DNA of 64,000 bases from Crossaster papposus (lineage: Eukaryota; Echinodermata; Asteroidea; Velatida; Solasteridae). A program made the translations under genes and the position numbers. Below are positions 1-12,500 of the stretch, piece by piece. Where the stretch lies: NCBI GenBank assembly GCA_037893245.1, contig JBAIAA010000416.1:372001-436000 (forward strand), read 5' to 3'. Under the pieces are notes generated by a model, which worked only from the letters and a program-made list of their open reading frames with translations, ran no database searches and had not been told where the DNA came from. The first letter of the stretch is position 1, and every line of letters starts with the position of its first letter.

Positions 1-234
1 GATTATTTTAACATCGCCGAGCCGACGGACGGGATTATTTTTAACGAAACTCGATCCGAAGCGGGTTCAAGCTGATAGTACCGGGAAGCACACCCACGCA
101 TTTCCGGCCTTGCGCGCTGCTGACATACATTTCCGAACTTGAACTTGGCGTGTTTATGCGTCATCCGTTTTGAATTTGGGAAATTTTGTGCGTTTATATA
201 CGTCATCCGGCGCGAACTGGTTAAAGGTATATTG
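1..234 (+). mobile_element. Family B TTAA-flanked MITE, cut by the window edge
   Basis: Family B is about 200-245 bp with TTAA flanks and inverted ends CCAGTTCGCGCCGG. Internal words are CGGGATTATTTTTAACGAAA and ACACCCACGCATTTCCGG. This copy ends CCGGCGCGAACTGG plus TTAA at 231-234 and is followed at once by a family A terminus. Confidence 0.85.
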
Positions 235-337
235 TACACCATTTGAAAACCTAAACAATTTTTTTTTCAGCATCTATGAATACAAAACTTTAATCAGGTC
301 AGTGTCTCAATATATCCTTTAACACATTGTCAAATTC

Positions 338-691
338 TTAAAGGTATATACACCATTTGCAGATATAAAAAATATTTACTACCGAATTATTAAGAAATAT
401 CTTACTCAATTGAAAGTAAATAATGATTCTAGTCATTCAGCAAAAGGATTGCGCTAGATATCCTGTAATTAGTCCAAAAAATTGAATTTCAATTGAAAAA
501 ACAAAGATAACATAAGAATAACGGCTCGACCCCGGTTGAAAACAAACGCTGTTTTTCGTGCTTTTTTCGGCATCCATGATTGAAAAACTTCGGAAAAGTC
601 AGTTAAACGATATTTACTATGAAATACAACTCCCCAAATCTAGCCATTCATGATAATTTAAGCAATTACCAATGGTGTATCCTACCTTTAA
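338..691 (-). mobile_element. Family A TTAA-flanked MITE, complete copy
   Basis: Family A is about 350 bp, bounded by TTAA on both sides, with inverted ends AGGTAGGATACACCATT. The TTAA target suggests mobilisation by a piggyBac-type transposase, an inference from the target site only. Internal landmarks are GATATCTAGCGCAATC and AAACAAACGCTGTTTT. No coding capacity. This copy has the TTTGCAGATAT end on the left. Confidence 0.85.
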
Positions 692-1285
692 GTTTATCCA
701 CACTTTGGTCCACAGTGTGCCAAAGTCATCATACGAATGAATTTCACTGTTACTAGACAGACAGATTCAGTAATCCAAATAACTCCTGCATGTCTGGGAG
801 CTAACACTAACAGCCTAAAATTTATTGGGAAATTGTAAACATCTGAAGGCATCAGTCTGGAAAAGCCGTAATTTATTGTCTAAAATGGAGGCAGTCCTGA
901 ACCATTCGACCTAAAACCTTCTGGATAACATCCGTAAGAGATAAATTATACACAAATGATGTGCATCTTGGTGTTCTCAAGTCGGGACAAATATTTTGAT
1001 TTTCCCCCACATGTCTTCCCAGTGCCAAGTTTAAAGAGAAATTTCCTTTGTTCCACAGAATGTAAACACATTTTGGCCGTCTGTATATTATTTGGTAAAT
1101 ATTCACAGTATCCAGCAATAAAGGTTTATGGCTTGCATTATAACTTGATGTGTTAAAGGCCTGCATTTTTATTTGATGTCTTTATTCGAAAGGTTATCTG
1201 GGGCAAAAGCCACTAAAACCCAGCAAAAAAGTATTTGATTATTGTATACAATTACTAGGCATTGATCTAAAAGCTTTTAACAAAA

Positions 1286-1657
1286 TTAAAGGTAGGATAC
1301 TCCATGGGCAGATATCGAAAAAATTTACTACTGAATTATTAAGAAATATCTTACTCATCTGAAAGTAAATAATGATTCTAGGCATCCAGCAAAATGATTG
1401 CGCTAGATATCCTTTAATTATTCTGAACAATATAATTTTATAAAGAAAAATTTGCGATCGCGAAAAAACACAAATAACATAAGAATAACTGCTCGACGCC
1501 GGTTGAAAACAAACGCTGTTTTCGTGCTTTTCTCGGCATCCATGATTGTAAAACTTCGGACAGGTTAGTTAAACGATATTTACTATAAAATACAACCCCC
1601 CAAATCTACCCATTCATGATAATTCAAGCAATTACCAATGGTGTATACTACATTTAA
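1286..1657 (-). mobile_element. Family A MITE, complete copy
   Basis: TTAA at both ends; left end AGGTAGGATACTCCAT, right end ATGGTGTATACTACAT. Same orientation as the 338-691 copy. Confidence 0.85.
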
Positions 1658-3495
1658 AACAAATTTGCTGGCCCAATGTGCACAGAGACAGATAGAGAGG
1701 GACGGCCAATGCTAAACCGTGGGCAGCATACATTTACTGTTATGAAAAGAGCCAACACCAGTGACACTTTTTTGTAACAAACATCTGTTTGGTTTTCAAC
1801 TTCGGCAGTCTTTGATCTTGTATGAAACTGTATTCCAATTGTCTCCGTCACCTCCGTCAAAATGTCTATTTCTGAAGTTTATACCTTCAGGCCAAAGTCA
1901 CTATTCTAAAACCTCTAAAGAAAAGTGCACTAGACACAAGGAAAATCTTTCGCAATGAAATTCAGCAAAGTTGAAGTTGAAAGGAGTTTCGTTTCAAAGA
2001 TGTCACAACAATGGATAATCCAATAATGGAAATGGGTTACACGTAAATAAAGGTCCGAAAATGTGACTTTTTGGTTTCCCTGTTACACCTGCATCTTTAT
2101 ACCGTAATTTCTCACCCAAGTGCCATTCAATTGCATTTGTTTTGCAGGTCCTTTGCTTTATGTAAGGCCCCAAAAAAGTTTGGCTTCGGATTACATGGTA
2201 TTTGAAAATAGGGCAGGTAGGTAGGAAATTTATTTTTTGGGCAATTTCTTTTGTGCACATTATAATGTACAATGCGTACCTGTATACATGTAAGTGTCTG
2301 TCTGTACTCTAAGGTAATTTAAATAATTGATGGTTTTGAGATATTTTATATCTTTTCCCCCCAAAAAGTTAGGGTTGGGGCTGTCAAAATAGGGTAGGTA
2401 GGGTAACTGGAAACAGAACTTCTTCTTGTTTGGCCTAATCACTTTTGGCATACAAAAGATGTGTCATGAAATAAAAAAATGAAAAGAAAATCTTGTGTCC
2501 GATGTAACAGGGACACAAAACATTGGATCCCTGGCTGACCCTCGTGCACTCTCTAATCTTGGGGTGGCTTGCCACGAATTATCAGAGGAATAAAGGTTGA
2601 AATCCGGTTGCCGGTCATGCGCTAATGTCCTTGGGCAAGCTACTTTCTCCCTAATTTCTTTTCGTCATCTTGGACCCGGATCCCATCCAGGGGGAATAGA
2701 AATATTCCCGCTTCATTCGCGTCAAGGAAACTGGCGATAAACACAAACCTGGTGAGTCACTTGCTTGGACTCCAGACACACTCGATTAATTTTTTTCTTC
2801 TTAAAGTTTCGAGCATTCCTAGGAATATTGAAATCAGATAGTTCAACAGTGGCCATTCACAAGTTGAATGTTATTTCTCTTGCTACAGTCAATGACCCTA
2901 GTGTGCCCTGTCCACTCAATTTATTTTCCTACATTGTGTAAATCGTTTCCCATCGAACTATTATTATATATTGGCTCAGAATAACCACAATGCACTTTGT
3001 TATTAGCCACCAAACTTTGGAAATAAAGTGAGAAAGTGACCTCGTTTCAGTTTTCAATTCTTCTGCCACTGAAAAGTAGCCAACAATCATTTTTGTTCAA
3101 TAGGAACAAAATAATAATTTTGGCAGGTCTTTGGTCACAGGTGACCGATGCACTTTTGTGTTTCGCTGGACCAGCAATGATGGGCATGACGGCCCTTTTG
3201 ACCTAATTGGTTCACATTGCATGAAAATACTCTGAACTGTGGACTCATTTGAAATAAAGAATTTAATGCAAAATAAAGATATGGTTTATATGTGCTTTTT
3301 ATATTTGCTATAGTTGATTGAATTGATAGGGTAATGATTGGTTTTCCTTAAGAAAATCTCTGATAGGTCCAAGGGTCGAGTTTACAGACTGTAAATAATA
3401 ATTGTCTCTCTCGTTTGACAAGTCACTTGAAAATTGGCTCCTACCAGGATAAATGTGAACATGACAGGTCTGTATTATATACTACATTATGGCCA

Positions 3496-3600
3496 TTAAG
3501 CAGTTTGCGCCGGGACTATTTTAACATGACCAAGCCAAGGCGCGGGATTATTTGTAACGAAACTCAATTCGAGGCGGGTTCAAGCCGATAGTACAACATA
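3496..3600 (+). mobile_element. Family B MITE fragment
   Basis: Left half only: CAGTTTGCGCCGGGACTATT to AAGCCGATAGTAC. Neither terminal TTAA is clearly kept. Confidence 0.65.
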
Positions 3601-4257
3601 ACTTGTGCCACTGACAAACACACAAATGTGGTTTGGATTAAAAACAAAATTAGATTTAGTCAGATTTAGTCAACAAAACTGTTATATTTGAAGGAGAATT
3701 CTGGAAAAAATCTTTTACCCCTAACCGCACCTAATACTACAAAATACTTCTTCAGTAAACTGAAGTATGGAGTACTCTCAGTGGCCTATGAGAATTGAGT
3801 AGTGTATAGTAGTACAGTGTGTACTGTACCCCAAATGAATGCCTAGGATGTTAGTGTAAAAGTTATCATTTTAAATTATTTAAATATTTGATAAAAATTG
3901 TACGAATTTCAAATCACTTGATTAGTCTATAAAACAATTCTGATTTTATGCGTTGATAAAACCATAGAGAAATGGAACTTGTACAACACAAGTATTTCAT
4001 AATCTTGCAACGGAAGTTAACTTTACAAGTACAGTTTTATTCTCAAGCTAGTAAGCTCACAGACAAACAAAATAACCTCTTGTACATAATACCATATTTC
4101 CTACCTCCCTTGTCATATCAGCATGCATGGATGGCACACATTCATCATCGGATTATTCATACTTTACACTGTAAAGCTTGACAATGGGTTCTTAAACTGA
4201 ATACGGAACCTTAGACATATGTTCTTTCAGTTTACTTGTAATCAAAATCAAAAGCTT

Positions 4258-4614
4258 GCTTTGAATTATCATGAATGGGTGGATTTGGCGGTTGTATTTT
4301 CTAGTAAATATCATTTAACTGGCCTGTCAGAAGTTTTACAATCATGGATGCTGAGAAAAGCCAGAAAAACAGCGTTTGTTTTCAACCAGCGTCAGGCAGT
4401 GGTTCTTATGTTGTTCTTGTTTTTTTCGCGATCATCCGGCGATCGTGAATTTGTTTTTATAAAATTCAATTTTTCGGAACAGTTAAAGGATATCTAGCAC
4501 AATCATTTTGCTGGATGCCTACAATCATTATTTACTTTCAAATATGTATGATATTTCCTAATAATTCGCTGGTAATTTTTTTTGATATCTGCAAATGGTG
4601 AATTCTACCTTTAA
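4258..4614 (+). mobile_element. Family A MITE, left end decayed
   Basis: The right end CAAATGGTGAATTCTACC plus TTAA is clear; the left terminus is diverged and its boundary approximate. Orientation is opposite to the two copies near the window start. Confidence 0.75.
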
Positions 4615-5165
4615 ATCAGAGGATTTGGGGGTTTTAATACCGAGAGTGCATTAATTGAAAGAGATGACCTTTGTGGAGGAGAACACGGTGAAGTCAAATT
4701 ATTTCTGGTAGACTAAACACCGATATCATGCAGAGGTATTCAAAATCAAAAACTGGCCTCACAGCAAGTGTCGGGCAATAAGGACAAACAGGTTTAAGTT
4801 GGGGGAGTTAACCACTGGGTTTTTTCTTTTCTTCAATATTTCAGAGTCGGACTCTTTAATACAAGCACCCAAGTACCAGAAATGGATGGATTTGAGGCTA
4901 AGTCAGGAGTTTACAGCAATTTTACAGCAATTTGTTGTTTACACTGACCTATAAACTGTGCGAGTTTTGTGTTCACAGATACTGGGGACTCAAGAAAACA
5001 ATGCCAGTGTTCTTGTAGTTTTGTTCGTTGACCCGACTGCAGACGAAATAGAGCACTTATAAACACTAGGGACTTGTCAGGTCAGGGAACCAGACTAGTT
5101 GACTTGCTCCTGTTCACAGTTGGTTAATTTGGTAAATTGGGGACAATATTTGCAAAATTAATCAC

Positions 5166-5357
5166 GATTGTCGGACGGCAATCGCAAAACATAACATAAA
5201 TACAAAAACAACTGCCGGACAGATGAAAACGCCAACGTCGTTTTTCTTGATTGTAAAACTTTGGACAGGTCAGTTAAAAGATATTTACTTTAATACACCC
5301 CCAAATCCACCCATTCCTGATAATTCAAGCAATTAGCAATGGTGTATGACCTTTAAG
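5166..5357 (-). mobile_element. Family A MITE, truncated
   Basis: Only the part carrying CCCAAATCCACCCATTCC and the terminus CAATGGTGTATGACC survives. Confidence 0.7.
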
Positions 5358-6092
5358 AACAGTATACAAAGCAATAACTGCTTATTTGCAAAATGACACA
5401 GCGTGATGTCAAAGCACAAGTACCTTAGCCCAGTCTAGACATTTTTTTTTTATATCCATCACCTTTGCTTTAAACTCCAAAAGCCAGGTTAAAAATCATA
5501 CTGTGAGAGGGGTAATACTTTTGTTACATGGCCATTTCAAACAGTTCGCAATTGACACGATATTAAAGTGCTGAAATTGTAAAACCAACCTTACTGGATG
5601 GGCCGACATTAGGCCTATCCATGACACACTCTGAATAATTAGGGTTTTTCTGTTGTATTGTATTTGTGTTTGCTTTATTTTTGTTTACTAAATCTATTTA
5701 ATCTAGCATTGTGGTTCGGTAAAGAACTAGTATGAGAAATAAAACATAAGCAAATAAAATAAAATTCGTAAAATAACGCACAAAAACTAAAAGCTGAGAT
5801 TTTGACAAAAGTGAAAACCAAATGTTTAAGTATGGTACCGGTATATGTAGGCTTCTTTCCAAGTATGAAAAAACTCTTCAACTTTCCAAACATGTGCGTT
5901 GACATAGAATTAGCTGGGAAAAGTCCAGCTATGTATATAAACGTATGTAGTACAGCAAACCCAACACAAAATCGGCCAAATAAATGCAAGCTTCGTACAA
6001 ATTTCAAATACATGTAGTCATAGGGGGCCTAGTACTAGCCTAAAATATTCTTTACAAAAAAATAGAAGTTTCTGAGGTTTTAATAAACTCAC

Positions 6093-6722
6093 CTGTTTTT
6101 GAACCAGCGGCAGCCAAGTGTCCAGAATTAGCTGTAGTCTGGTTTTGTGGTAAGCTCCAGTTGTTTTGACCCCAATAAAAATGTCAGCCAACTCCGTAGG
6201 CCTACTCGGTACCGTCTGAGACTGAGAGTGAGACCGATTACCAACAGTCGATACATTTGTTCCGCGGTCCACTTTTTGTAAACTTTCCTGTAGCACAACT
6301 TGGTCAGTTTTACTTGCAGTTTTAGGCAGTTCTGTCTTTTTCTTGTCTAATACAGTAGCTGGAGCAACAATATTGGAATGTTTTAATAAAGTTTTGCTGT
6401 CAAAATCAACTTGTTTCGGTCGTTGTTGTTGTTGCTGTTGTGGTAAATTTACAGAAGAGTCTGTTCTTGAGTCGTCTGCAGTCCAAGCCATTTCTCGTTG
6501 TAACCTGACACTCAAGGAGCCCTCCCGTAGCCTCTTGGGCAACAATGGCCTCGCAGGCACGCCTGGGAGGCGGTTTTTCTGGACATCGAAGTCTCGAAGT
6601 TTGGACCGTTCCCTGCTTTCTCCATCAGACAGCTGCCTGCTTGAAATGTGTAGAGCTGTTATGATGGAGCAGGCAATTCCGAAGAGCAAGGTGGAGGCGA
6701 TTCGTTTAATCTTACAACGCAT
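6093..6722 (-). CDS. fng: Fringe-type beta-1,3-N-acetylglucosaminyltransferase, first coding exon (partial gene)
   Basis: Fringe enzymes are Golgi type II membrane proteins that add GlcNAc to O-fucose on Notch EGF repeats and so tune ligand choice. The exon encodes 210 residues from MRCKIKRIAS. Residues 8-25 (IASTLLFGIACSIITALH) are the predicted signal anchor. A long low-complexity stem follows with a run of six glutamines (LPQQQQQQRPKQ). The start of the catalytic fold appears at about residues 175-210 as DIFIGVKTTGAYHKTRLQ and LILDTWLPLVQKQ, matching the fringe pattern D-V-F-I-x-V-K-T-T-x-x-F-H-x-x-R-L-x-L-L-x-x-T-W. The exon ends at a GTGAGT donor (6092-6087). The DxD-type motif and the rest of the domain lie outside the window. 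The ATG is chosen because it directly precedes the basic and hydrophobic anchor; the upstream frame gives no better start. Other beta-3-glycosyltransferases fit the VKTT block less well. Confidence 0.85.
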
Positions 6723-9516
6723 CTTGACGAAGTAGGCAACTTTCTCAGACGTTCGATCCTAACCCGATCCTCCATACAACACGACTGTTCACAACATTTC
6801 AGCGCGCGTATCGGTCGGTGGTGCACCCTTGCTCTGTGCATCGGTGGTGCCGGTGTACCGTGTAACACGCATTATGCACCGGTTAACGTTAGGTCGCCAA
6901 CTCTGAGGTCGAACATAATTGGACCCCAAATGCTGTCAGATTCAACGAGATTTTCGACAAGATAATTATTCCACTGGAGTGCAATCAGGGTGAGAAGAGG
7001 CAGACTTTGGTTTTATACATTGGCTAATGATGTCTATCTAAAATAAAACGAACCACCGTGCATGATGGACTGGGACATACGGTTCACTCAAGCGATATAC
7101 ACGCGCGCGCACGCCACGCATCAATACAGACCGCATCAAAGAATCTGCCGCACGTGTTTTGATTGGATCGCTTGATAAGCTTATATTGTTATACTTATAC
7201 GGCTCTATATGTTTTTAACTTTATAAGAATTTTCTGTCAAGTTAGGAATTAACATGAATATCAATATAAAGCTCTTATTTTACATTTTTGAAAGTCAACT
7301 CATATTCCGATTAGATGTAATATTAATGTGTAACATTTAGCAACGATCGCGTTGGACAATTGCTTTCTACACGAAACTATATAATTTGCTAAAACCACTT
7401 GCGGCGCAGTTTGTTTGGCAAATTAATATCGGTCAGTAACATTTATTTTTAAACAGCCGACTAGGGTACTCGCTGTATAATGGTTGGGGTTAGGGTTGGG
7501 ATTTAATCTATGGGATTAGGATTACGATGTGATTGTAAGGGATAGGATTAGGTTTGTAATTGTGATTTAATGGTTAGGGTAAAGGTTATTGCGAACTATT
7601 AATGGCGAGGGTTGGGGTTACGATTTACCCTATCCTATAACCCTATCCATTAAAATCGTAACACCATGCGTCGTTGTACGAGGGCACTTTTCCCGAGAAA
7701 AGTAAAAGCCCTTAGGGAGCAAAGGTTTTACCCAAAACAAAACTATACAAAAATATGATAATGGTTGGACAATGAAACAATCTTAAGACATGCTGTTTAT
7801 TGAGCATACATGTAGTTTTACTACAAATATAGTGAGTTGGTAAACTGTAATTACTTTTGATTTACATAAATAAATACATATAATTCTTTCTTTGTCTATA
7901 ATTATGTTATACTTTACACACACAAAATACAACACTGTGATAATGAGATGTTTAATGTTTCTGAAAGTTGGAACTAGCTACGTGTCTTTGAAATTGAAGA
8001 AATGGCCGATTTCATAACAAATTTCCTTCAAATACCATGATTTTGGATTTTATTATCTGAGATCACTGAAAAGAAGCGCGAGTAACAGTAAGAAAACAAA
8101 TGCTGCTGCAATGTAAGGGGAGTTTTTCATAAAATAGATACATGGATCGACTCAAAATTACTCAAAAAATATGGTCAGTGTTAAGGTTAAGGTATAATAC
8201 AAGGTATATTGGGTCAAAATCTTAACCAAGGAAATTAATTGTGGTTGAAATAGGAGCATTTTGATAACCGTTTTGTCTCCACAAGAAAACAAAATGCGAA
8301 TGAAGACAGAAATATCAAGTCACAATTTTCGGCTTCTTTTTGCTAATATGCTAACCTAGGGTAATTAAAACAAACTGCATTTTAATATGTGGAAAGATAT
8401 TTCTGGTTAGGACATCACAAAGAAAATATTCGATTTTTGTTTAGTTTTTTAAGTCTCTCGGTGCCAACACGGATCCAGTTACCCTTTCTATCAAAACCCT
8501 GATCATAACTCACGCCGAGGAAAAGGATTGTTTTTTTGATAGGTTGTCTTAGTAATAACAGTAGGAATGTTACATTACTTAAAGGTAGGATACACCATTG
8601 GTAATTGCTTGAATTATCATGAATGGGTATATTTGGGGGGTTGTATTTCCTAGTAAATATCGTTAAACTGACCTTTCCAAAGTTTTACAATTATGTTTTC
8701 AACAGGCATCGAGCAGTTATTCTTATGTTTTCTTTGTTTTTTCGCGATCGCCGTCCGGCAAATCTTTCTTTATAAAATTCTATTTTTCGGAATAATTACA
8801 GGATATCTAGCGCAATCATTTTGCTGGATGCCTAGAATCATTATTTACATTTAATTGAGTAAGATATTTCTTAATAATTTGGCAGTAAATAATTTCGATT
8901 TCTGCAAATGGTGTACACTACCTTTAACCTGGTACACACTATTAGGTTTTATTAAACACACAACACATTTTTACAAAACTTGTTTATTTTTGGTGTACTT
9001 TTGTTTTTTGTTCCCTTTGGCTTTGTATTCTTTCTCTTCAGTAATACTTCATTAATTTCTAAAATATCTTTCTTACCACAATAGTGAAAACCTACACATT
9101 TTCATACTATTTATCAGAACTGTAAGAAAATTATAAACAAAAAAACTACAAATTATTGCAATTCCTATCAATACTTTTTCATTTGATTTAACAACTTTTA
9201 CACATTTTTTTACAACATCAGTAATTTCTTGCATTTATTTCTTGTTGAGGTATCTTAATACAAATATAAATGTTTTAAATATATATTTTGTTCGATTTTT
9301 AACAATTAAAATCTGTGTATTAAAAGTGAAATACTTATATTGAGTAACATGAGGGTACCATTAAATTTTTCAAAGTGACAAAGTGAAAAAAAAAACCACC
9401 TATTTTGTTCACCTATACAAAATCCACATTCATTCGCAGTGTCACGTCAGCTCTTTCTAACACACGTACATGGAAAGTGCTACAAATTATTTTGAGGGAT
9501 CTTGTGTAGATTTCCC
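6723..9516. other. Spacer between fringe 5' end and polycystin 3' end
   Basis: The first 400 bases should carry the fringe promoter and 5' UTR; no TATA box was evident. Around 7465-7640 is a loose G-rich stretch of GGTTAGGG- and GGATTAGG-like words on the plus strand, too irregular to be a telomeric tract. A complete family A element sits at 8579-8927. From 8930 to 9516 the sequence is very AT-rich and probably includes the polycystin 3' UTR; minus-strand AATAAA words occur near 9234-9239 and near 8980. No coding signal was seen. Confidence 0.5.
8579..8927 (+). mobile_element. Family A MITE, complete copy
   Basis: TTAA at both ends; left AGGTAGGATACACCATT, right AATGGTGTACACTACC. One of the best preserved copies. 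Confidence 0.88.
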
Positions 9517-12500
9517 TTACACAGAGATAGTCTTCTTGGTGGTTTTGACTTTCTTCCCACTCTGTCCCATACCGCGAATCACCTCATCAAACGTCTCGTG
9601 GTTGAAGTAGATCTTAGCGATGGAGTTAAGAAGCTGGTCCACCTTCTCAGGAAACTGGTCCATTATATCTGGCTCCTTCTTTGCCCCGCCCTTCTCGTCG
9701 TCTTCTTCGTCTGGTTTCTTGTCGCCGTCCGTGGTGGGGGGCTTGCCGAGTCCTGTCCAGAGCTTCAGGTGTCGGACCATGAAGTCTACCATCTCGTACT
9801 CGTTGGACTGCTTGGAGATGTCTGCATTTACAACCTGAAAGGCAACAACAACAATTGTTATATGAAAATAAATCAAAGCTGTGTTCCCATTGGACTTTTT
9901 CTTCTGGGGCCTTGCGGAAATCTTCCGCGACCACTTTCAGCCTGGTAGTTTTACATCACTGTCGTGATAAGTTGACAAGAACGTTAGTCTACCGCGCGTT
10001 GCCATTAGATTCAATTCTGTCATTCTACAGAAAAGTCGCTGTAAATTGACCAAAAAAGTCATCGGCTAAAAGGTCAAGTAATTTAATTCTAAATTGTAAT
10101 TGAAATCCTTAAAATGCATTTTGATTTTGAGTTTTTGCACTGATCTTAATATTATACTAACATCTGTTTTAAAAAGAGGAAGAACTCCTTTTTCAACTAT
10201 TTAAAATACCTATTGCAACCCACAAAGTCCGTACCTTAAAGGCCTCATTGATGATCGTCAAGAACATGTTGATGAGAACGTAACTCATGCAACTCATGAA
10301 GGAGAAGAAGTAGAGTGGTCCCAAGATGCCCTCCACGATAAACAACTCCCCAAACCTGAACTTGCCCAAGATGGAGGATACCATCGACTCGCAGGTGAAG
10401 ATGAAGTCAGAGTAGTTGTATACCTGTCGGTAGACAGCAGGTGTTAATTCATTAATTAATGAGCACCTGTACTACATTTGTAGTACACTGTATTCCACTG
10501 TATCCCACTATATTACATTGTATTTATTCCCTGTTGAATCCATAGAACCATAGACTGCTTGGGTATTTAGGGGCAGTACAAGGGAGTAATGTTAAAGGGA
10601 GGTACAGCAACTAATGTGTAGAAGTTATGAGAGGCTCTGGGCCCACGAATGAAACCATGTGTCACATATAAAAGCCTTTTGTCAGGCTTTTAAGCAGTCC
10701 CAGGTGAATAAGTAGGAGAATAGAGTAGGTCCAAATAAAAATATTAAAAAAACAGAACAAAAGTCAGATTTTAGAGGACATAAATCAGAATAAAAGTGGG
10801 ACTTTTGCGGACTTTCAAAAATGGTGTTAGTTCCACGGCATCATGAGCTGCATTTGGCAAGTTCTGTGCATCTTCAACTAAGCTCTCAAAATTCATCTTC
10901 AAAAGTGAACTTGGCCAAATCACAAGAGGTTGGGGGTTCGAGCTTCACCCGAGTACAATGTGAATTACAAAATACAAAATACATTGGCGAAGGGCAAAAC
11001 TACACAATGAATTTACATCGTCCCCATACAAATTCCATCTTTTGAAAATCTACTCACGCTACTGCCGAAGATCAAGTAAAAGGCAGTGGCATACGCAAAG
11101 AAGACGATGCTGAACATGATGCTGAAATACAAGAGGTCTGTGGAGCAATTCCGGATAGTGCTTGAGAGGACTCCGATGCGGCGATTGAAGCGTAGCAACT
11201 TTAAGAACTTCAGGGTGGCCAAAAACACGATAAAGCCCAGCATGTAACCAAGCAGCTCGTTCCAGTAGGCGACATACTGCAGCTTGATGTAGCGATATCC
11301 ACCTTCTTTCAGCCTGTCTAGTATGCCGTTTGTGACGAACAAGCGGTAGAAGTAAATGATGGCCGAACCGACGGAAAAACCGATGATGGCGCACTCGACC
11401 CAGTTCCAGAAGTTCTTAAAGTACTGGCGTTTCTCGCGGCGGGCGTTGCGAAATTCCTTGACGATGAAGAACAGGATGAAGCAGAAGAACATGACCTCGC
11501 AGATGATGCGGACGAGACCGAAGCCTTCCGAGTAGGTCAGGAGTCGGATGATGTCCACACGAAGCATGGGTTGTCCGGCTCCGGTCTGGAGGAACTCCGT
11601 GACTAGATTGACTACGGCAAAGAGGTTGACCTGCGGGTTGTAGCAGGAGAACTCGATGAAGACTGCCCGGGTGTACTTGTCGATCCAGGTCTCGTCGTAG
11701 AGCTGGCGGAACTTCGCGCGCATTGCACTCTGGGAGCTGTCGACAACGATGGCGTAACCGCCGCCGCTGTACAGAGCGTGAATCCCAAAGAACGGGTAAC
11801 CCTCCAGTTCGCTGGCCGACGTGTAGCGATAGCTCTCTGCAGTCTCGTCCGAGTCATTCACGGTTCGCCAGCCCTGACCGTAGTCTTCTCTGTCCTCGTT
11901 TGAGAAACTGTATGCCTCGTTGCATTCACCGATGGTTTCTTCAAACTCCTCATGGACATCGCATAGAGCTGTGTAAAGAAAAGACCAACACATGCATTGT
12001 GTTTTTAGTTAAACACACCTTTACAACTGATATTAGATTTCCCCCAAGATTTTTTCAAGCTACAGGCAAAATTGAGAAATAATTTGTTATCGCCAGAAAT
12101 ACGAATAGTACTAAACAATGAGTGAAAATGGTACCTTCAAGAGACATTCTCACAAACTGCACAAATGAAATTCCTATTATTATTACTACAACAAGATAGA
12201 GAGGTTCAGGAAAATGAACCCAGACCCCTCTAGCAGGGCTGGCAGGCACGCCTTTGGTGTAACACACCACAACGTGCCTTCACCATTAGCTGCTTGGTAC
12301 ATTTTACGCCCTCTACTTTGGAAAATCCTGGATCCGCGGCGGGTAATAGTTACGGTAATAGTTACAGTTACGGTACGGAAATACATGTAGTTACGGTACG
12401 GTACTAGTTATGATACGATAAGCTGTTACGGTACGGTAATAGTTACAGTAACAGTACAGTAATCGTTGCAGTAATATGTGGTAATAGTTGCAGTAATAGT

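Larger units (their letters stand above)
1..6092. other. Intron 1 (partial) of the fringe-like gene, rich in small repeats
   Basis: No exon could be recognised here on either strand. The fringe catalytic exons should lie further left on the minus strand, but nothing resembling the conserved TFIFTDGED or HVDDDNY blocks is visible, so they are outside the window. The stretch holds several copies of the TTAA-flanked elements listed separately, a SINE-like segment near 2530-2790 and AT-rich unique sequence. Short open frames do not resemble known proteins. Confidence 0.6.

Noticed and set aside
6343-6868. Frames overlapping fringe exon 1 on both strands
   Set aside because: Shadow frames of a real exon; the polycysteine run comes from the antisense of the glutamine repeat.
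7465-7640. Possible interstitial telomeric sequence
   Set aside because: GGTTAGGG-like words are irregular and mixed with GGATTAGG and GATTTA; no perfect tandem run.
11059-11857. Second reading frames inside polycystin exon 42
   Set aside because: Shadows of the GC-rich channel exon; the frame with S2-S5 helices is unambiguous.
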